Source: Methylobacter sp.
GTDB lineage: Bacteria > Pseudomonadota > Gammaproteobacteria > Methylococcales > Methylomonadaceae
Assembly (NCBI GenBank): GCA_023229605.1
Contig: JALNYY010000110.1
Coordinates: 1-14,974, forward strand
Reading direction: 5' to 3'
Length of the DNA stretch: 14,974 nucleotides
Shown: piece by piece, positions 1 through 6,695 of the stretch
Position numbering within the stretch: the stretch's first letter is position 1
Layout of the letters: each line of letters starts with the position of its first letter
Notes under the pieces: model-generated
What the model saw: the letters and a program-made list of their open reading frames with translations, nothing else
Told to the model about the DNA's origin: nothing
Databases searched by the model: none
Translations under genes and position numbers: made by a program

Positions 1-382
1 CATCCACGCTGACGCGAAATTCCTCCATACATTCCAACAGAGCGGACTGGGCTCGAGGCGTGGCCCGGTTGATTTCGTCCGCCAGCAGGATGTTGGTGAA
101 AACAGGGCCGGGGCGAAACTCGAACTCGCTGTTTTTCTGGTTGAACACCGGTACCCCGGTCACGTCCGAGGGCAGCAAATCCGGCGTGCATTGCAATCGT
201 TTGCAATCCATCGCCACGGAACGGGCCAGTGCACGCGCCAGCATGGTTTTGCCTGTGCCGGGTACATCTTCCAGCAACACATGCCCCCGGCACAGTAACG
301 AAATCACTGCTAATTCGATCACAGACCGCTTGCCGATAATCACCTTTTCGACGTTTTCGATCAGGTTTTGAATAGTGTCCAT
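1..382 (-). CDS. MoxR-family AAA+ ATPase, N-terminal part (runs off the window)
   Basis: I translated the minus strand from ATG at 382 and it stays open for 127 codons to the window edge. Walker A is visible as EDVPGTGKT at residues 38-46 and Walker B as ILLADEINRA at 98-107. Between them lies the CTPDLLPSDVTGVPVFN stretch, typical of MoxR proteins. MoxR ATPases act as chaperone-like machines, usually with von Willebrand factor A-domain proteins and a DUF58 protein encoded downstream; those partners would lie beyond position 1 and cannot be seen. Full family members are about 300-330 residues, so more than half is missing. The Shine-Dalgarno sequence is weak (TGAAAG a few bases before ATG). 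The family call is strong, but the exact subfamily and client cannot be told from this part. Confidence 0.93.
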   Translation of the reverse strand, partial: MDTIQNLIENVEKVIIGKRSVIELAVISLLCRGHVLLEDVPGTGKTMLARALARSVAMDCKRLQCTPDLLPSDVTGVPVFNQKNSEFEFRPGPVFTNILLADEINRATPRAQSALLECMEEFRVSVD

Positions 383-406
383 AAGCTTTCACGCTATTGA
401 AAAAAA

Positions 407-435
407 TTGATAGAGGCGTCCCGACAATCAGACAA
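407..435 (-). promoter_or_regulatory. Possible sigma-70 promoter for the moxR-type gene
   Basis: On the minus strand TTGTCT (430-435) is followed after 17 bp by TATCAA (407-412), about 25 bp upstream of the ATG at 382. Each hexamer matches four of six consensus positions and the spacing is ideal. This is a weak match found by eye; the upstream gap of over 400 bp makes a promoter here likely, but not necessarily this one. Confidence 0.3.
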
Positions 436-708
436 AAAAGTGCATGCCGCCGCTTTTCAAACTGATAACCGATCCGCCGATCCTAGATTGGACGCCATAC
501 TTATCACAGCCACTCTGCGTGGCATCCGGCTTTTATCCTTCCTACACTCCGCACTCGTCTTTCAACAACTTTAGCGGTTGAGGACGACCCGTGCGTTTCA
601 TGTCTTTCGTGATTACAGTTTCAACAGCCTAACGCTGGCGCTGTCCAGACAGTCAAGTAGGGAGAATAAACGTCTTTTTGTTGTCCACCGATTACACAGG
701 TTCCACGT

Positions 709-764
709 GGGCAAACAACGTAACCGTTTGCCCCCTCTATCCTGCCTTATTGATAACGTTTGCC
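709..764. promoter_or_regulatory. Operator-like cluster: inverted repeat plus a third copy of GTTTGCC
   Basis: GGGCAAAC at 709-716 and GTTTGCCC at 726-733 form a perfect 8-bp inverted repeat around 9 bp. A third GTTTGCC follows at 758-764. There is no T run on either side, so it does not look like an intrinsic terminator. Dyad spacing of this kind suits a dimeric DNA-binding protein, but no regulator can be named. It lies more than 320 bp upstream of the moxR-type start, so its target is unclear. Confidence 0.35.
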
Positions 765-814
765 ATGAGACGTAGAGATAGGTTAAAAAGGTTTTTTCTT
801 TAAATTTTTCTTAA

Positions 815-1243
815 TTAAGAAGAGTTATGCCTTATGCTCAGTTGCCCAGAAACTTCAGTTATAGCTCGAATGCGGTTATTTTTATGGTTATGCTCAATCT
901 CAACGAGCCCCATATATTCTAATATTGGGGGTACAAATGTTGCAAACCTACCCTTAAGAGACTCAGTAAGGCCATAGAAATCATGTATTGGATTATCTTC
1001 GGATCGCGCCCACTCTTCAACGGTTCCTGGGTTTGGAACTTCCTGCTGATTTTTGGCACCTAATAACACCCATTCACCTTTTCTCTCATTTTTCAGCCAC
1101 GAATAAAGATCTTTGATTGCTTCTAGGCGATAACAAAATATATTTCCTGCGGGGATACTGGTAATTTGTATTTGATTTGACGCTGAGACTTCAAATTCAT
1201 AGGTTTTGAAATTTTGTCTAGGAGTTTTTAAAACAATTCCCAT
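815..1243 (-). CDS. Small hypothetical protein, possibly of the DUF6855-like group
   Basis: This 142-residue protein starts at ATG 1243, seven bases after AGGA, a good ribosome binding site. It has no signal peptide, membrane segment or obvious catalytic motif. The middle carries WLKNERKGEWVLLG, then GTVEEWARSEDNP, YGLTESLKGRF and PPILEYMGLVEIEHN followed by NNRIRAI. The last third reads like a winged-helix fold: helix, helix, then a strand with a basic wing. From memory the GTVE.W.RS..NP / YGL..GLRGRF / NNR.RA pattern matches a family of small bacterial proteins that I believe is listed as DUF6855; function unknown. The gene is clearly richer in A+T than tpx on one side and moxR on the other, which suggests recent acquisition. 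It follows tpx by 80 bp and may be read with it, but no functional link is shown. Confidence 0.8.
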   Translation of the reverse strand: MGIVLKTPRQNFKTYEFEVSASNQIQITSIPAGNIFCYRLEAIKDLYSWLKNERKGEWVLLGAKNQQEVPNPGTVEEWARSEDNPIHDFYGLTESLKGRFATFVPPILEYMGLVEIEHNHKNNRIRAITEVSGQLSIRHNSS

Positions 1244-1323
1244 TTAATTTTCCTAATGTGTTTTTTGCCCTTGTTATTTTCTTCAATTACGCCGATGGTA
1301 GAGTGGGCAATTAAAAACCAGTT

Positions 1324-1818
1324 TTACAACACCGCCAACGCGCTTTCATAATCCGGCTCATGGGCAAGTTCACCGACCAATTGCGTATATATCACTTTGT
1401 CATGCTCATCGATAATGACGATGGCGCGGGCAGTCAAGCCGCGCAGGAAGGTATCGACGATGGTTACGCCGTAATCGTTGGAGAAACTGGAACGGAAGGT
1501 TGACAGCGGGATAACGTCGGTTAAATCTTCCGATTCGCAAAAGCGGCTTTGGGCAAAAGGCAGGTCGGCGGAAACGGCCAACACGACGGTATTGTCCAGA
1601 TGCGCGGCCCTCTGGTTGAATTTGCGCGTTGACGCGGCGCAGGTCGGGGTGTCCAGGCTGGGGACGATATTCAACACCTTGCGTTTACCGGCATAGGTTG
1701 CCAGGGTGACATCAACTAATTCGCGGCTGGTCAGGGTGAAGGCCGGCGCATCGCTGCCGACTGCGGGCAATTCTCCGGAAGTGTTGAGGGGTTTACCTTG
1801 GAATGTGATTGTAGCCAT
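1324..1818 (-). CDS. tpx: Thiol peroxidase, atypical 2-Cys peroxiredoxin
   Basis: The protein has 164 residues, close to the family's usual length of about 165-168. Tpx reduces hydrogen peroxide and alkyl hydroperoxides, using thioredoxin as electron donor. The peroxidatic cysteine is C60 in PSLDTPTC and the resolving cysteine is C94 in SADLPFAQSRFC, so both are present. Other family landmarks are GKRKVLNIVPS, RKFNQ and EPDYE.ALAVL at the C-terminus. I chose ATG at 1818 because AGGAAAC lies about seven bases upstream and the protein then begins MATITFQGKP, in register with E. coli Tpx; an ATG 24 bp further upstream would add eight unrelated residues. It stands apart from der by 224 bp of repeat-rich DNA, so it probably has its own promoter, though none stands out. 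Confidence 0.96.
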   Translation of the reverse strand: MATITFQGKPLNTSGELPAVGSDAPAFTLTSRELVDVTLATYAGKRKVLNIVPSLDTPTCAASTRKFNQRAAHLDNTVVLAVSADLPFAQSRFCESEDLTDVIPLSTFRSSFSNDYGVTIVDTFLRGLTARAIVIIDEHDKVIYTQLVGELAHEPDYESALAVL

Positions 1819-1864
1819 GATTGTTTCCTGTAGTGTTTGCACATCAAATTTCGTATTTTAAATC

Positions 1865-1940
1865 TCCTCTCCCTAACCCTCTCCAGCAGGATGCCTGCAT
1901 GGATGTAGTAGAGCAATGCAGGAGCAATTGCCGAGAGAGA
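1865..1940. repeat. Structured intergenic repeat upstream of tpx
   Basis: This stretch carries CTCTCCCTAACCCTCTCC followed by overlapping inverted repeats. GCAGG-ATG-CCTGC is at 1886-1898. The alternative CCTGCAT (1894-1900) pairs with ATGCAGG (1916-1922). The palindrome GCAATTGC is at 1924-1931, and GAGAGAGA closes the element opposite the CTCTCC side. The composition and the mutually exclusive stems look like a dispersed extragenic element rather than a gene. It would lie in the tpx leader if transcription starts further upstream. Copy number cannot be judged from one window. Confidence 0.5.
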
Positions 1941-2012
1941 ATAAAATCGTCGAATTTTGAAGTATGCGATGAATATCTTTAGTTTTTATTCCTTAATGAC
2001 AGCGACCTTGTA

Positions 2013-2040
2013 CCTTTCGCCTTTCGCCTTTTACCTTGCC
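2013..2040. repeat. Heptamer repeat CCTTTCG-type after der
   Basis: Four phased seven-base units follow each other: CCTTTCG, CCTTTCG, CCTTTTA, CCTTGCC. They lie directly after the der stop codon on the minus strand. The same heptamer family appears in both orientations at 5309-5389 between hisS and yfgM, so this is a repeat type dispersed in the genome. No coding role is seen. Confidence 0.65.
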
Positions 2041-2042
2041 CC

Positions 2043-3440
2043 TCAATCCCTCTTCTTGCTCTTCACCCGCTTCATCAAGCGTTCCTTCTTTTTCACCTGC
2101 CATTCGGTCAGCTTGTTTTTTTGCCCGTGGAACGGATTGGCCGGTGACTTGAACACTAACCGTATCGGCGTTCCGACCAGACCCATTTTATCGCGGTAAT
2201 AGTTGATCAAATAACGCTTGTAAGACTCAGGCAGTGCGTCGGTTTGCACACCGTGGATCACCACGATCGGCGGATTCCTGCCGCCCTGATGCGCGTATTT
2301 CAGCTTGATACGGCGGCTATTCACTATCGGGGGTTGATGCGCTGTGGTGGCTTCTTTCAGGATTCGGGTCAATACCGGGGTGGACATGTCGAGCATTGCC
2401 GCAGCATACAATTGCTGTACGACATCGAACATTTTGCCGACGCCGCTGCCGTGCAATGCGGAAATCGGGTGTTTTTCGGCAAACTCAAGAAAAGACAGTT
2501 TGACATCGAGCTGCCGGTGAATGGTTGCTTTTTGATCTGCGCTGATGCCGTCCCATTTGTTCAGTCCGATAATCAGCGCCCGTCCGGCTTCCAATACCAA
2601 GCCTAATAAATGCGCATCCTGGTCGGTAATGCCTTCCCGTGCGTCAATCAGGTAAATAACCACATTGGCTTTTTCAATCGCCTGCAACGATTTAATCACG
2701 CTGAACTTCTCGATCGTTTCGGCTATTTTGGATCTCCTGCGCATTCCGGCGGTATCGATCAGGGTAAACTTCTTGCCGTTGCGTTCGAAAGGAATGTAGA
2801 TACTGTCGCGCGTGGTGCCCGGCTCATCGAATACGATGACCCGTTCTTCTCCCAACAGGCGGTTGACCAGCGTCGATTTGCCGACATTGGGCCGTCCGAC
2901 CACGGCGATGCCGATTCCGCCATGATCCTCTTCGACTTTACCTTCGTCCGGCGGCAGCAGTTGGTTAACTTTTTCCAGCAGCTCGGGTATCCCTCTGCCG
3001 TGGGAGGCGGAGATCTGCACCGGTTCGCCCAACGCCAGCGAATAGAAGTCCGATGCGGCCAGGTTGGCGTCAATGCCGTCAACCTTGTTAGTGACCAATA
3101 TAACCGGCTTTTGCAGCTTTCTTAAGGTACCGGCAATGACCTTGTCGGAGGCGCTCAAGCCTTCGCGTGCGTCAACCATGAAGAACACGACATCCGCCTC
3201 TTCTAATGCTACCTGCACCTGTTTTCTGGCAAAACTTTCTATGCCTTCGGCGTCATCGGCTATGCCGCCGGTATCGACGACCAGGCAGGGACGGTCGCCC
3301 AGTTTTACCCGGCCGTATTGTCTGTCCCGGGTTAATCCCGAAAAATCGGCAACCAGGGCATCGCGGCTGCGCGTTAAATAATTAAATAATGTGGATTTGC
3401 CCACATTGGGCCGCCCTACTAGGGCTATGACAGGTAACAT
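2043..3440 (-). CDS. der: Ribosome assembly GTPase Der (EngA)
   Basis: This 465-residue protein has two GTPase domains in tandem, the hallmark of Der. Domain 1 has GRPNVGKS at 9-16, DTGG at 56-59 and NKVD at 118-121. Domain 2 has GRPNVGKS at 182-189, DTAG at 229-232 and NKWD at 294-297. The remaining C-terminal 125 or so residues form the KH-like domain and end in a strongly basic tail (KKKERLMKRVKSKKRD), as usual. Der acts in late assembly of the 50S ribosomal subunit and is essential in E. coli. The start at 3440 is 4 bp after the bamB stop, with no clear Shine-Dalgarno sequence, so translation is probably coupled to bamB. It is the last gene of the hisS-yfgM-bamB-der run. Confidence 0.98.
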   Translation of the reverse strand: MLPVIALVGRPNVGKSTLFNYLTRSRDALVADFSGLTRDRQYGRVKLGDRPCLVVDTGGIADDAEGIESFARKQVQVALEEADVVFFMVDAREGLSASDKVIAGTLRKLQKPVILVTNKVDGIDANLAASDFYSLALGEPVQISASHGRGIPELLEKVNQLLPPDEGKVEEDHGGIGIAVVGRPNVGKSTLVNRLLGEERVIVFDEPGTTRDSIYIPFERNGKKFTLIDTAGMRRRSKIAETIEKFSVIKSLQAIEKANVVIYLIDAREGITDQDAHLLGLVLEAGRALIIGLNKWDGISADQKATIHRQLDVKLSFLEFAEKHPISALHGSGVGKMFDVVQQLYAAAMLDMSTPVLTRILKEATTAHQPPIVNSRRIKLKYAHQGGRNPPIVVIHGVQTDALPESYKRYLINYYRDKMGLVGTPIRLVFKSPANPFHGQKNKLTEWQVKKKERLMKRVKSKKRD

Positions 3441-3444
3441 ATTT

Positions 3445-4635
3445 TTATAGAACTTTTAAAGCGGCAAGGGTGCCGTTTTTTGCATAAACATAAACGGTAT
3501 TATCTACCACGATAGGCTTGGCATCGATGGGGCCTTCAGTGATTTGCACCCGAGCCAGCTGCCTGCCGTCGGTCCTGGATAACCAATGCACGTAACCTTC
3601 AAAATCCCCTACCACCACGTAATTGTCATAGGCAACGGGAGCCGTCAATCTTCTTTGCTGCAAATCCTTTTGCGTCCACAAGGACGCACCGCTGCGCTGA
3701 TCCAGCTGCATGACATGGCTTTGCGTGTTGGTCAGGTATAAATACCGGGAGTCATTACTCAAACCGGAATGGGATGAAACGGTTTCATTGCGCCACAATA
3801 CATCGCCATCCAATTCCGAAATAGCCGCTATGCCGCCTTGGTAGCTGGCAACGTAAATCACGCCGTTAATAACGATAGGATCGACATCCAGATCGACCAG
3901 CCGTTCAATTTCAGAGCGTCCTTTGGAGACGGCAATGCTGGTTTCCCACACATATTTGCCGTCACTCAAACGCAAGGCCATTACTTTGCCGTTATCGTAA
4001 CCGCCGATGACATTATCCTCGACAATCAGCGGCGATCCGGTTCCACGTACGCTTAAAGCCGGTACGCTGCGCTCATAATTCCAGCGCTTGCCGCCGGTCT
4101 TTTCATCAAGAGCGATCACCGCGCCGTCCGTAGTTCGAACGACCACAATGCCGTTCCCGACCACAGGCACCGAAAGCACTTCGCTGGATACCGTAGTTTT
4201 CCACAGCACGGCTCCGGTTTCAATGTCTAAGGCTACGACTTCCGCATCGCTGGAACCTAAAATTATGGTGCCTGCGCCAAGGCCGGGCCCTCCGGAAAAA
4301 TGAACCTCGGTTTCAGTTTCCCAGACCAGATTACCGGTAGTCAGGCTTCTGGCTTGCACCAATCCCCCGTGATCCGCCGCCACTATTTTTCCGCTGCCGA
4401 TTGCCGGAATCAGTTTTAAAGATTGCTCATCAGCGCCTACGCCCACCGATTCCTTCCAGATTACTTCAACCTTGATTTCAGGGGCATACTCAACCAAAAC
4501 GTTCGGGGGCTCGGCGTTGTCTTCACCGCCAAGAAAGTAATCGGTAATGCCGGAAACAGATTCGCTGACAGTATCAACAGCAGCACAGCCCGTTAATAAG
4601 GCGATAAAAATCAATATAAACAGTGTAAGACGCAT
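3445..4635 (-). CDS. bamB: Outer membrane assembly lipoprotein BamB
   Basis: The 396-residue product begins with a lipoprotein signal ending in the lipobox LLTGC, so C17 would be lipidated. The rest is an eight-bladed PQQ-like beta-propeller, seen as repeated blocks such as ALDIETGAVLWKTTV, ALDEKTGGKRWNYE and QLDQRSGASLWTQ. LSVRG at 194-198 matches the loop that in E. coli BamB contacts BamA. BamB belongs to the BAM complex, which inserts beta-barrel proteins into the outer membrane; it sits on the periplasmic side of that membrane. Its ATG overlaps the yfgM stop by one base (TAATG), a typical coupling arrangement. Length and neighbours agree fully with the family. Confidence 0.97.
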   Translation of the reverse strand: MRLTLFILIFIALLTGCAAVDTVSESVSGITDYFLGGEDNAEPPNVLVEYAPEIKVEVIWKESVGVGADEQSLKLIPAIGSGKIVAADHGGLVQARSLTTGNLVWETETEVHFSGGPGLGAGTIILGSSDAEVVALDIETGAVLWKTTVSSEVLSVPVVGNGIVVVRTTDGAVIALDEKTGGKRWNYERSVPALSVRGTGSPLIVEDNVIGGYDNGKVMALRLSDGKYVWETSIAVSKGRSEIERLVDLDVDPIVINGVIYVASYQGGIAAISELDGDVLWRNETVSSHSGLSNDSRYLYLTNTQSHVMQLDQRSGASLWTQKDLQQRRLTAPVAYDNYVVVGDFEGYVHWLSRTDGRQLARVQITEGPIDAKPIVVDNTVYVYAKNGTLAALKVL

Positions 4636-5282
4636 TATTTTGGATTTGCCAGCTTTTCTTGAGCGGTCAGGTCATCAATTTTGAATTGTAACAACGGCGA
4701 CGGCTGCCCTTCCCTCAGCGCATTTTGATACGATGTGCGGGCTTCATCCAACCGATCCAGGGCCACGTACAAATCGCCGACCAATTCATCATAATTGGCT
4801 GAATAGCTGGACGTCTGTTTTGCATCGACCTCGTTAATCAACTGCAAGCCCTGCTCATATTCGCCGGTAGCCAGCATTAAGCGCACCAGCCTTATCCTGG
4901 CGATATTGCTCAGCTGTTTATCCGGCTCTGCCGCAATAGTCTTCAAAATCTGCTTTGCTGCGGCGAAATCGCCTTGCTGTGTCTTTAATTTTGCCTGAAA
5001 TAACCCACTGAATGCCGCATATTCGGTGCCTTTAAACTGCTCCTGCATGCGTTCGGCCAGTTTGTCTGCGGACTCTTTTTTATCTTCGTCCAGCGCTTTC
5101 AGCAATTGATCGTAAGTTGCGGAAGCTTGCGCCGACCGCTGTTTTTTATAATCCTGCCAGTAATTCCAACCCAGAATAATGACAATACCCATGACCAAGC
5201 CTACGATGGAGGCGGTCCCGTTTTCTTTCCACCATCTTTTTAAGGCTTCAACCTGTTCTTCTTCTGTATCGTAAATTTCCAC
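4635..5282 (-). CDS. yfgM: YfgM, ancillary Sec translocon / periplasmic chaperone factor
   Basis: I place the start at GTG 5282, giving 215 residues beginning MEIYDTEEEQVEALKRWWKENG, which aligns with the N-terminus of E. coli YfgM (MEIYENENDQVEAVKRFF). An open frame continues 22 codons upstream to an ATG, but that part runs through a heptamer repeat array and encodes repeat sequence, so I reject it. One membrane helix lies at about residues 25-44 (SIVGLVMGIVIILGWNYW). The periplasmic remainder is helical and TPR-like (DUF2133/TPR_21 type), with paired helices around AAAKQILKTIA and DEARTSYQNAL. In E. coli YfgM associates with PpiD and SecYEG and hands over proteins leaving the translocon. 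The Shine-Dalgarno sequence is poor (AAGAG, about nine bases away). Confidence 0.93.
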   Translation of the reverse strand: MEIYDTEEEQVEALKRWWKENGTASIVGLVMGIVIILGWNYWQDYKKQRSAQASATYDQLLKALDEDKKESADKLAERMQEQFKGTEYAAFSGLFQAKLKTQQGDFAAAKQILKTIAAEPDKQLSNIARIRLVRLMLATGEYEQGLQLINEVDAKQTSSYSANYDELVGDLYVALDRLDEARTSYQNALREGQPSPLLQFKIDDLTAQEKLANPK

Positions 5283-5308
5283 TTGTTTTTCTCTTGTTTG
5301 ATGTTTAA

Positions 5309-5389
5309 AAAAAGGCGAAGGACGAAAGGCGCAAGGCGCAAGGCGCAAGGCGCAATTTTTGCCCTTCGTCCTTTGCCTTTCGCCTTTTA
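5309..5389. repeat. Heptamer repeats in inverted arrangement between hisS and yfgM
   Basis: AAGGCGC occurs as four perfect tandem copies at 5326-5353. Left of it GGCGAAGGACGAAAGG continues the same seven-base rhythm. On the right, after ATTTTTG, the units return in the opposite orientation as CCTTCGT, CCTTTG, CCTTTCG and CCTTTTA (5363-5389). The two sides are therefore an imperfect inverted repeat that could form a long hairpin in the hisS-yfgM transcript. The array fills most of the 115-bp spacer, and related units occur at 2013-2040. Confidence 0.85.
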
Positions 5390-5397
5390 AGCCCGTG

Positions 5398-6672
5398 TCA
5401 TCCGTGTTCTATCAAAAATTTAATCGCCTGCTGCTGAGACATATTCTGCTGCTCCAGCTCATTATTGCGCAGCGATTTGACACTGACCTCGCCGCGACTG
5501 ACTTCATCATCCCCCAGGATAATCGCAAATTCGGCGCCGCTTTTGTCGGCTTTTTTAAACTGGCTTTTGAAACTACCGCCCCCGCAATTCACCTGCAATT
5601 TCAGGCCGGGAATTTCATTTCTGATGGTTTCGGCAAAACGCATGCCTTCCTGCTCCGCCGTTTCTCCGACACGGATCATGTACACGTCGACTGACCTTGC
5701 AAGCGGCACATTATCCAGCGTTTCCATCAGGGCCAACAAGCGTTCCATGCCCATAGCAAAACCGACCGCATGATTGGGTTTGCCGCCCAACTGCTCTATC
5801 AGTCCGTCGTAACGCCCGCCCGCGCAGACAGTACCCTGCGAACCCAGTTCGTCGGTGACCCATTCAAAAACGGTCTTGCTGTAATAATCCAGGCCGCGCA
5901 CTAACCGGGAATTGATCTCGTAACCTATGCCCAGCTCATCCAATATCGTGGTTATCGCATTGAAATGCCGGCGGCTGTCATCGCCCAAGTAGTCGGTCAA
6001 CTCGGGGGCTTTGGCGACAACGTGCCGCATCGCCGGATTTTTAGTATCCAAAATCCGCAACGGGTTGGTCCCCAGCCGACGCAAACTGTCGTCATCCAGT
6101 TGATCCAACCGGCTTTGGAAATAGCCGACCAGACTTTCCCGGTAAACGATACGCTCGGCAATCGTACCCAAGGAGTTCAGCTGCAGGCGAACTTTGTCGC
6201 GGATACCCAGCTTTTTCCATAAACGGTCCATGATCAGGATCAATTCCGCATCAATGTCGGGACCCGCCATGCCGTAGGTTTCAACGCCCAGTTGGATAAA
6301 CTGGCGATAGCGGCCTTTTTGCGGGCGCTCATGCCTGTACATCGGACCGTAATACCATAACCGATGCACCTGGTTGTGCAATAAACCATGCTCCAGGCAA
6401 GCTCTAAGGCAGCCGGCCGTACCTTCAGGACGCAAGGTCAAGGAATCGCCGTTCCGGTCGTCGAACGTGTACATTTCTTTTTCGACTATATCGGTCACTT
6501 CGCCGATGGAACGCTTGAACAGTTCGGTTTTTTCCACGATGGGCAGCCGGATTTCACTGTACCCATAAGCGCCGAGCACCTCTCTGATGCCTTGTTCCGC
6601 ATATTGCCAGAGCGGAGTCTGTCCGGGAAGCACATCGTGCATACCGCGAATTGCTTGAATATTATTTGCCAT
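5398..6672 (-). CDS. hisS: Histidyl-tRNA synthetase
   Basis: At 424 residues this is the usual length for a class II HisRS. The enzyme attaches histidine to tRNA-His in the cytoplasm. The N-terminus IQAIRGMHDVLP is characteristic. Motif 2 is seen around 105-125 (LWYYGPMYRHERPQKGRYRQF), preceded by TLRPEGTAG at 79-87. The histidine-specific signature LVRGLDYYSKTVFE lies at 257-270, and motif 3 at 302-312 (AVGFAMGMERL). The anticodon-binding domain occupies about 327-424 (VDVYMIRVGE ... LGDDE). The start at ATG 6672 is 23 bp after the pilF stop and has no strong Shine-Dalgarno sequence. Nothing is missing or broken. Confidence 0.98.
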   Translation of the reverse strand: MANNIQAIRGMHDVLPGQTPLWQYAEQGIREVLGAYGYSEIRLPIVEKTELFKRSIGEVTDIVEKEMYTFDDRNGDSLTLRPEGTAGCLRACLEHGLLHNQVHRLWYYGPMYRHERPQKGRYRQFIQLGVETYGMAGPDIDAELILIMDRLWKKLGIRDKVRLQLNSLGTIAERIVYRESLVGYFQSRLDQLDDDSLRRLGTNPLRILDTKNPAMRHVVAKAPELTDYLGDDSRRHFNAITTILDELGIGYEINSRLVRGLDYYSKTVFEWVTDELGSQGTVCAGGRYDGLIEQLGGKPNHAVGFAMGMERLLALMETLDNVPLARSVDVYMIRVGETAEQEGMRFAETIRNEIPGLKLQVNCGGGSFKSQFKKADKSGAEFAIILGDDEVSRGEVSVKSLRNNELEQQNMSQQQAIKFLIEHG

Positions 6673-6695
6673 ATTTAATAAGGGTTCTGCCGGAC

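Larger units (their letters stand above)
383..814. other. Gene-free stretch between the small hypothetical gene and the moxR-type gene
   Basis: These 432 bp contain no convincing gene on either strand. The only longer open frame (plus strand, 578-775) would begin at a TTG with no family resemblance. The stretch holds the probable moxR promoter near its left end, an operator-like cluster of GTTTGCC words at 709-764, and A+T-rich sequence next to the stop of the hypothetical gene. A short stem GCCAC/GTGGC occurs near 510-525, without a T run. I see no tRNA or known RNA in it. Confidence 0.6.

Noticed and set aside
578..775. Plus-strand open frame of 65 codons in the gap before the hypothetical gene
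   Set aside because: It starts with TTG, has no clear ribosome binding site, runs through the operator-like dyad and shows no family-like sequence.
776..822. Possible terminator at the end of the small hypothetical gene (TTCTTAATTAAGAA palindrome and A/T runs)
   Set aside because: The palindrome is all A+T apart from one pair, includes the stop codon and has no G+C stem, so it is more likely base composition than a terminator.
1731..1916. Minus-strand open frame over the tpx leader
   Set aside because: It overlaps tpx in another frame and its first half is the intergenic repeat at 1865-1940.
2610..3125. Long plus-strand open frames opposite der (also opposite secD, rlmN and tgt)
   Set aside because: They are antisense shadows of strongly conserved genes, with no recognisable domains and no ribosome binding sites.
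5283..5348. Longer yfgM start (ATG at 5348)
   Set aside because: The extra 22 residues are encoded by the heptamer repeat array and do not match the YfgM N-terminus, which begins exactly at the GTG at 5282.
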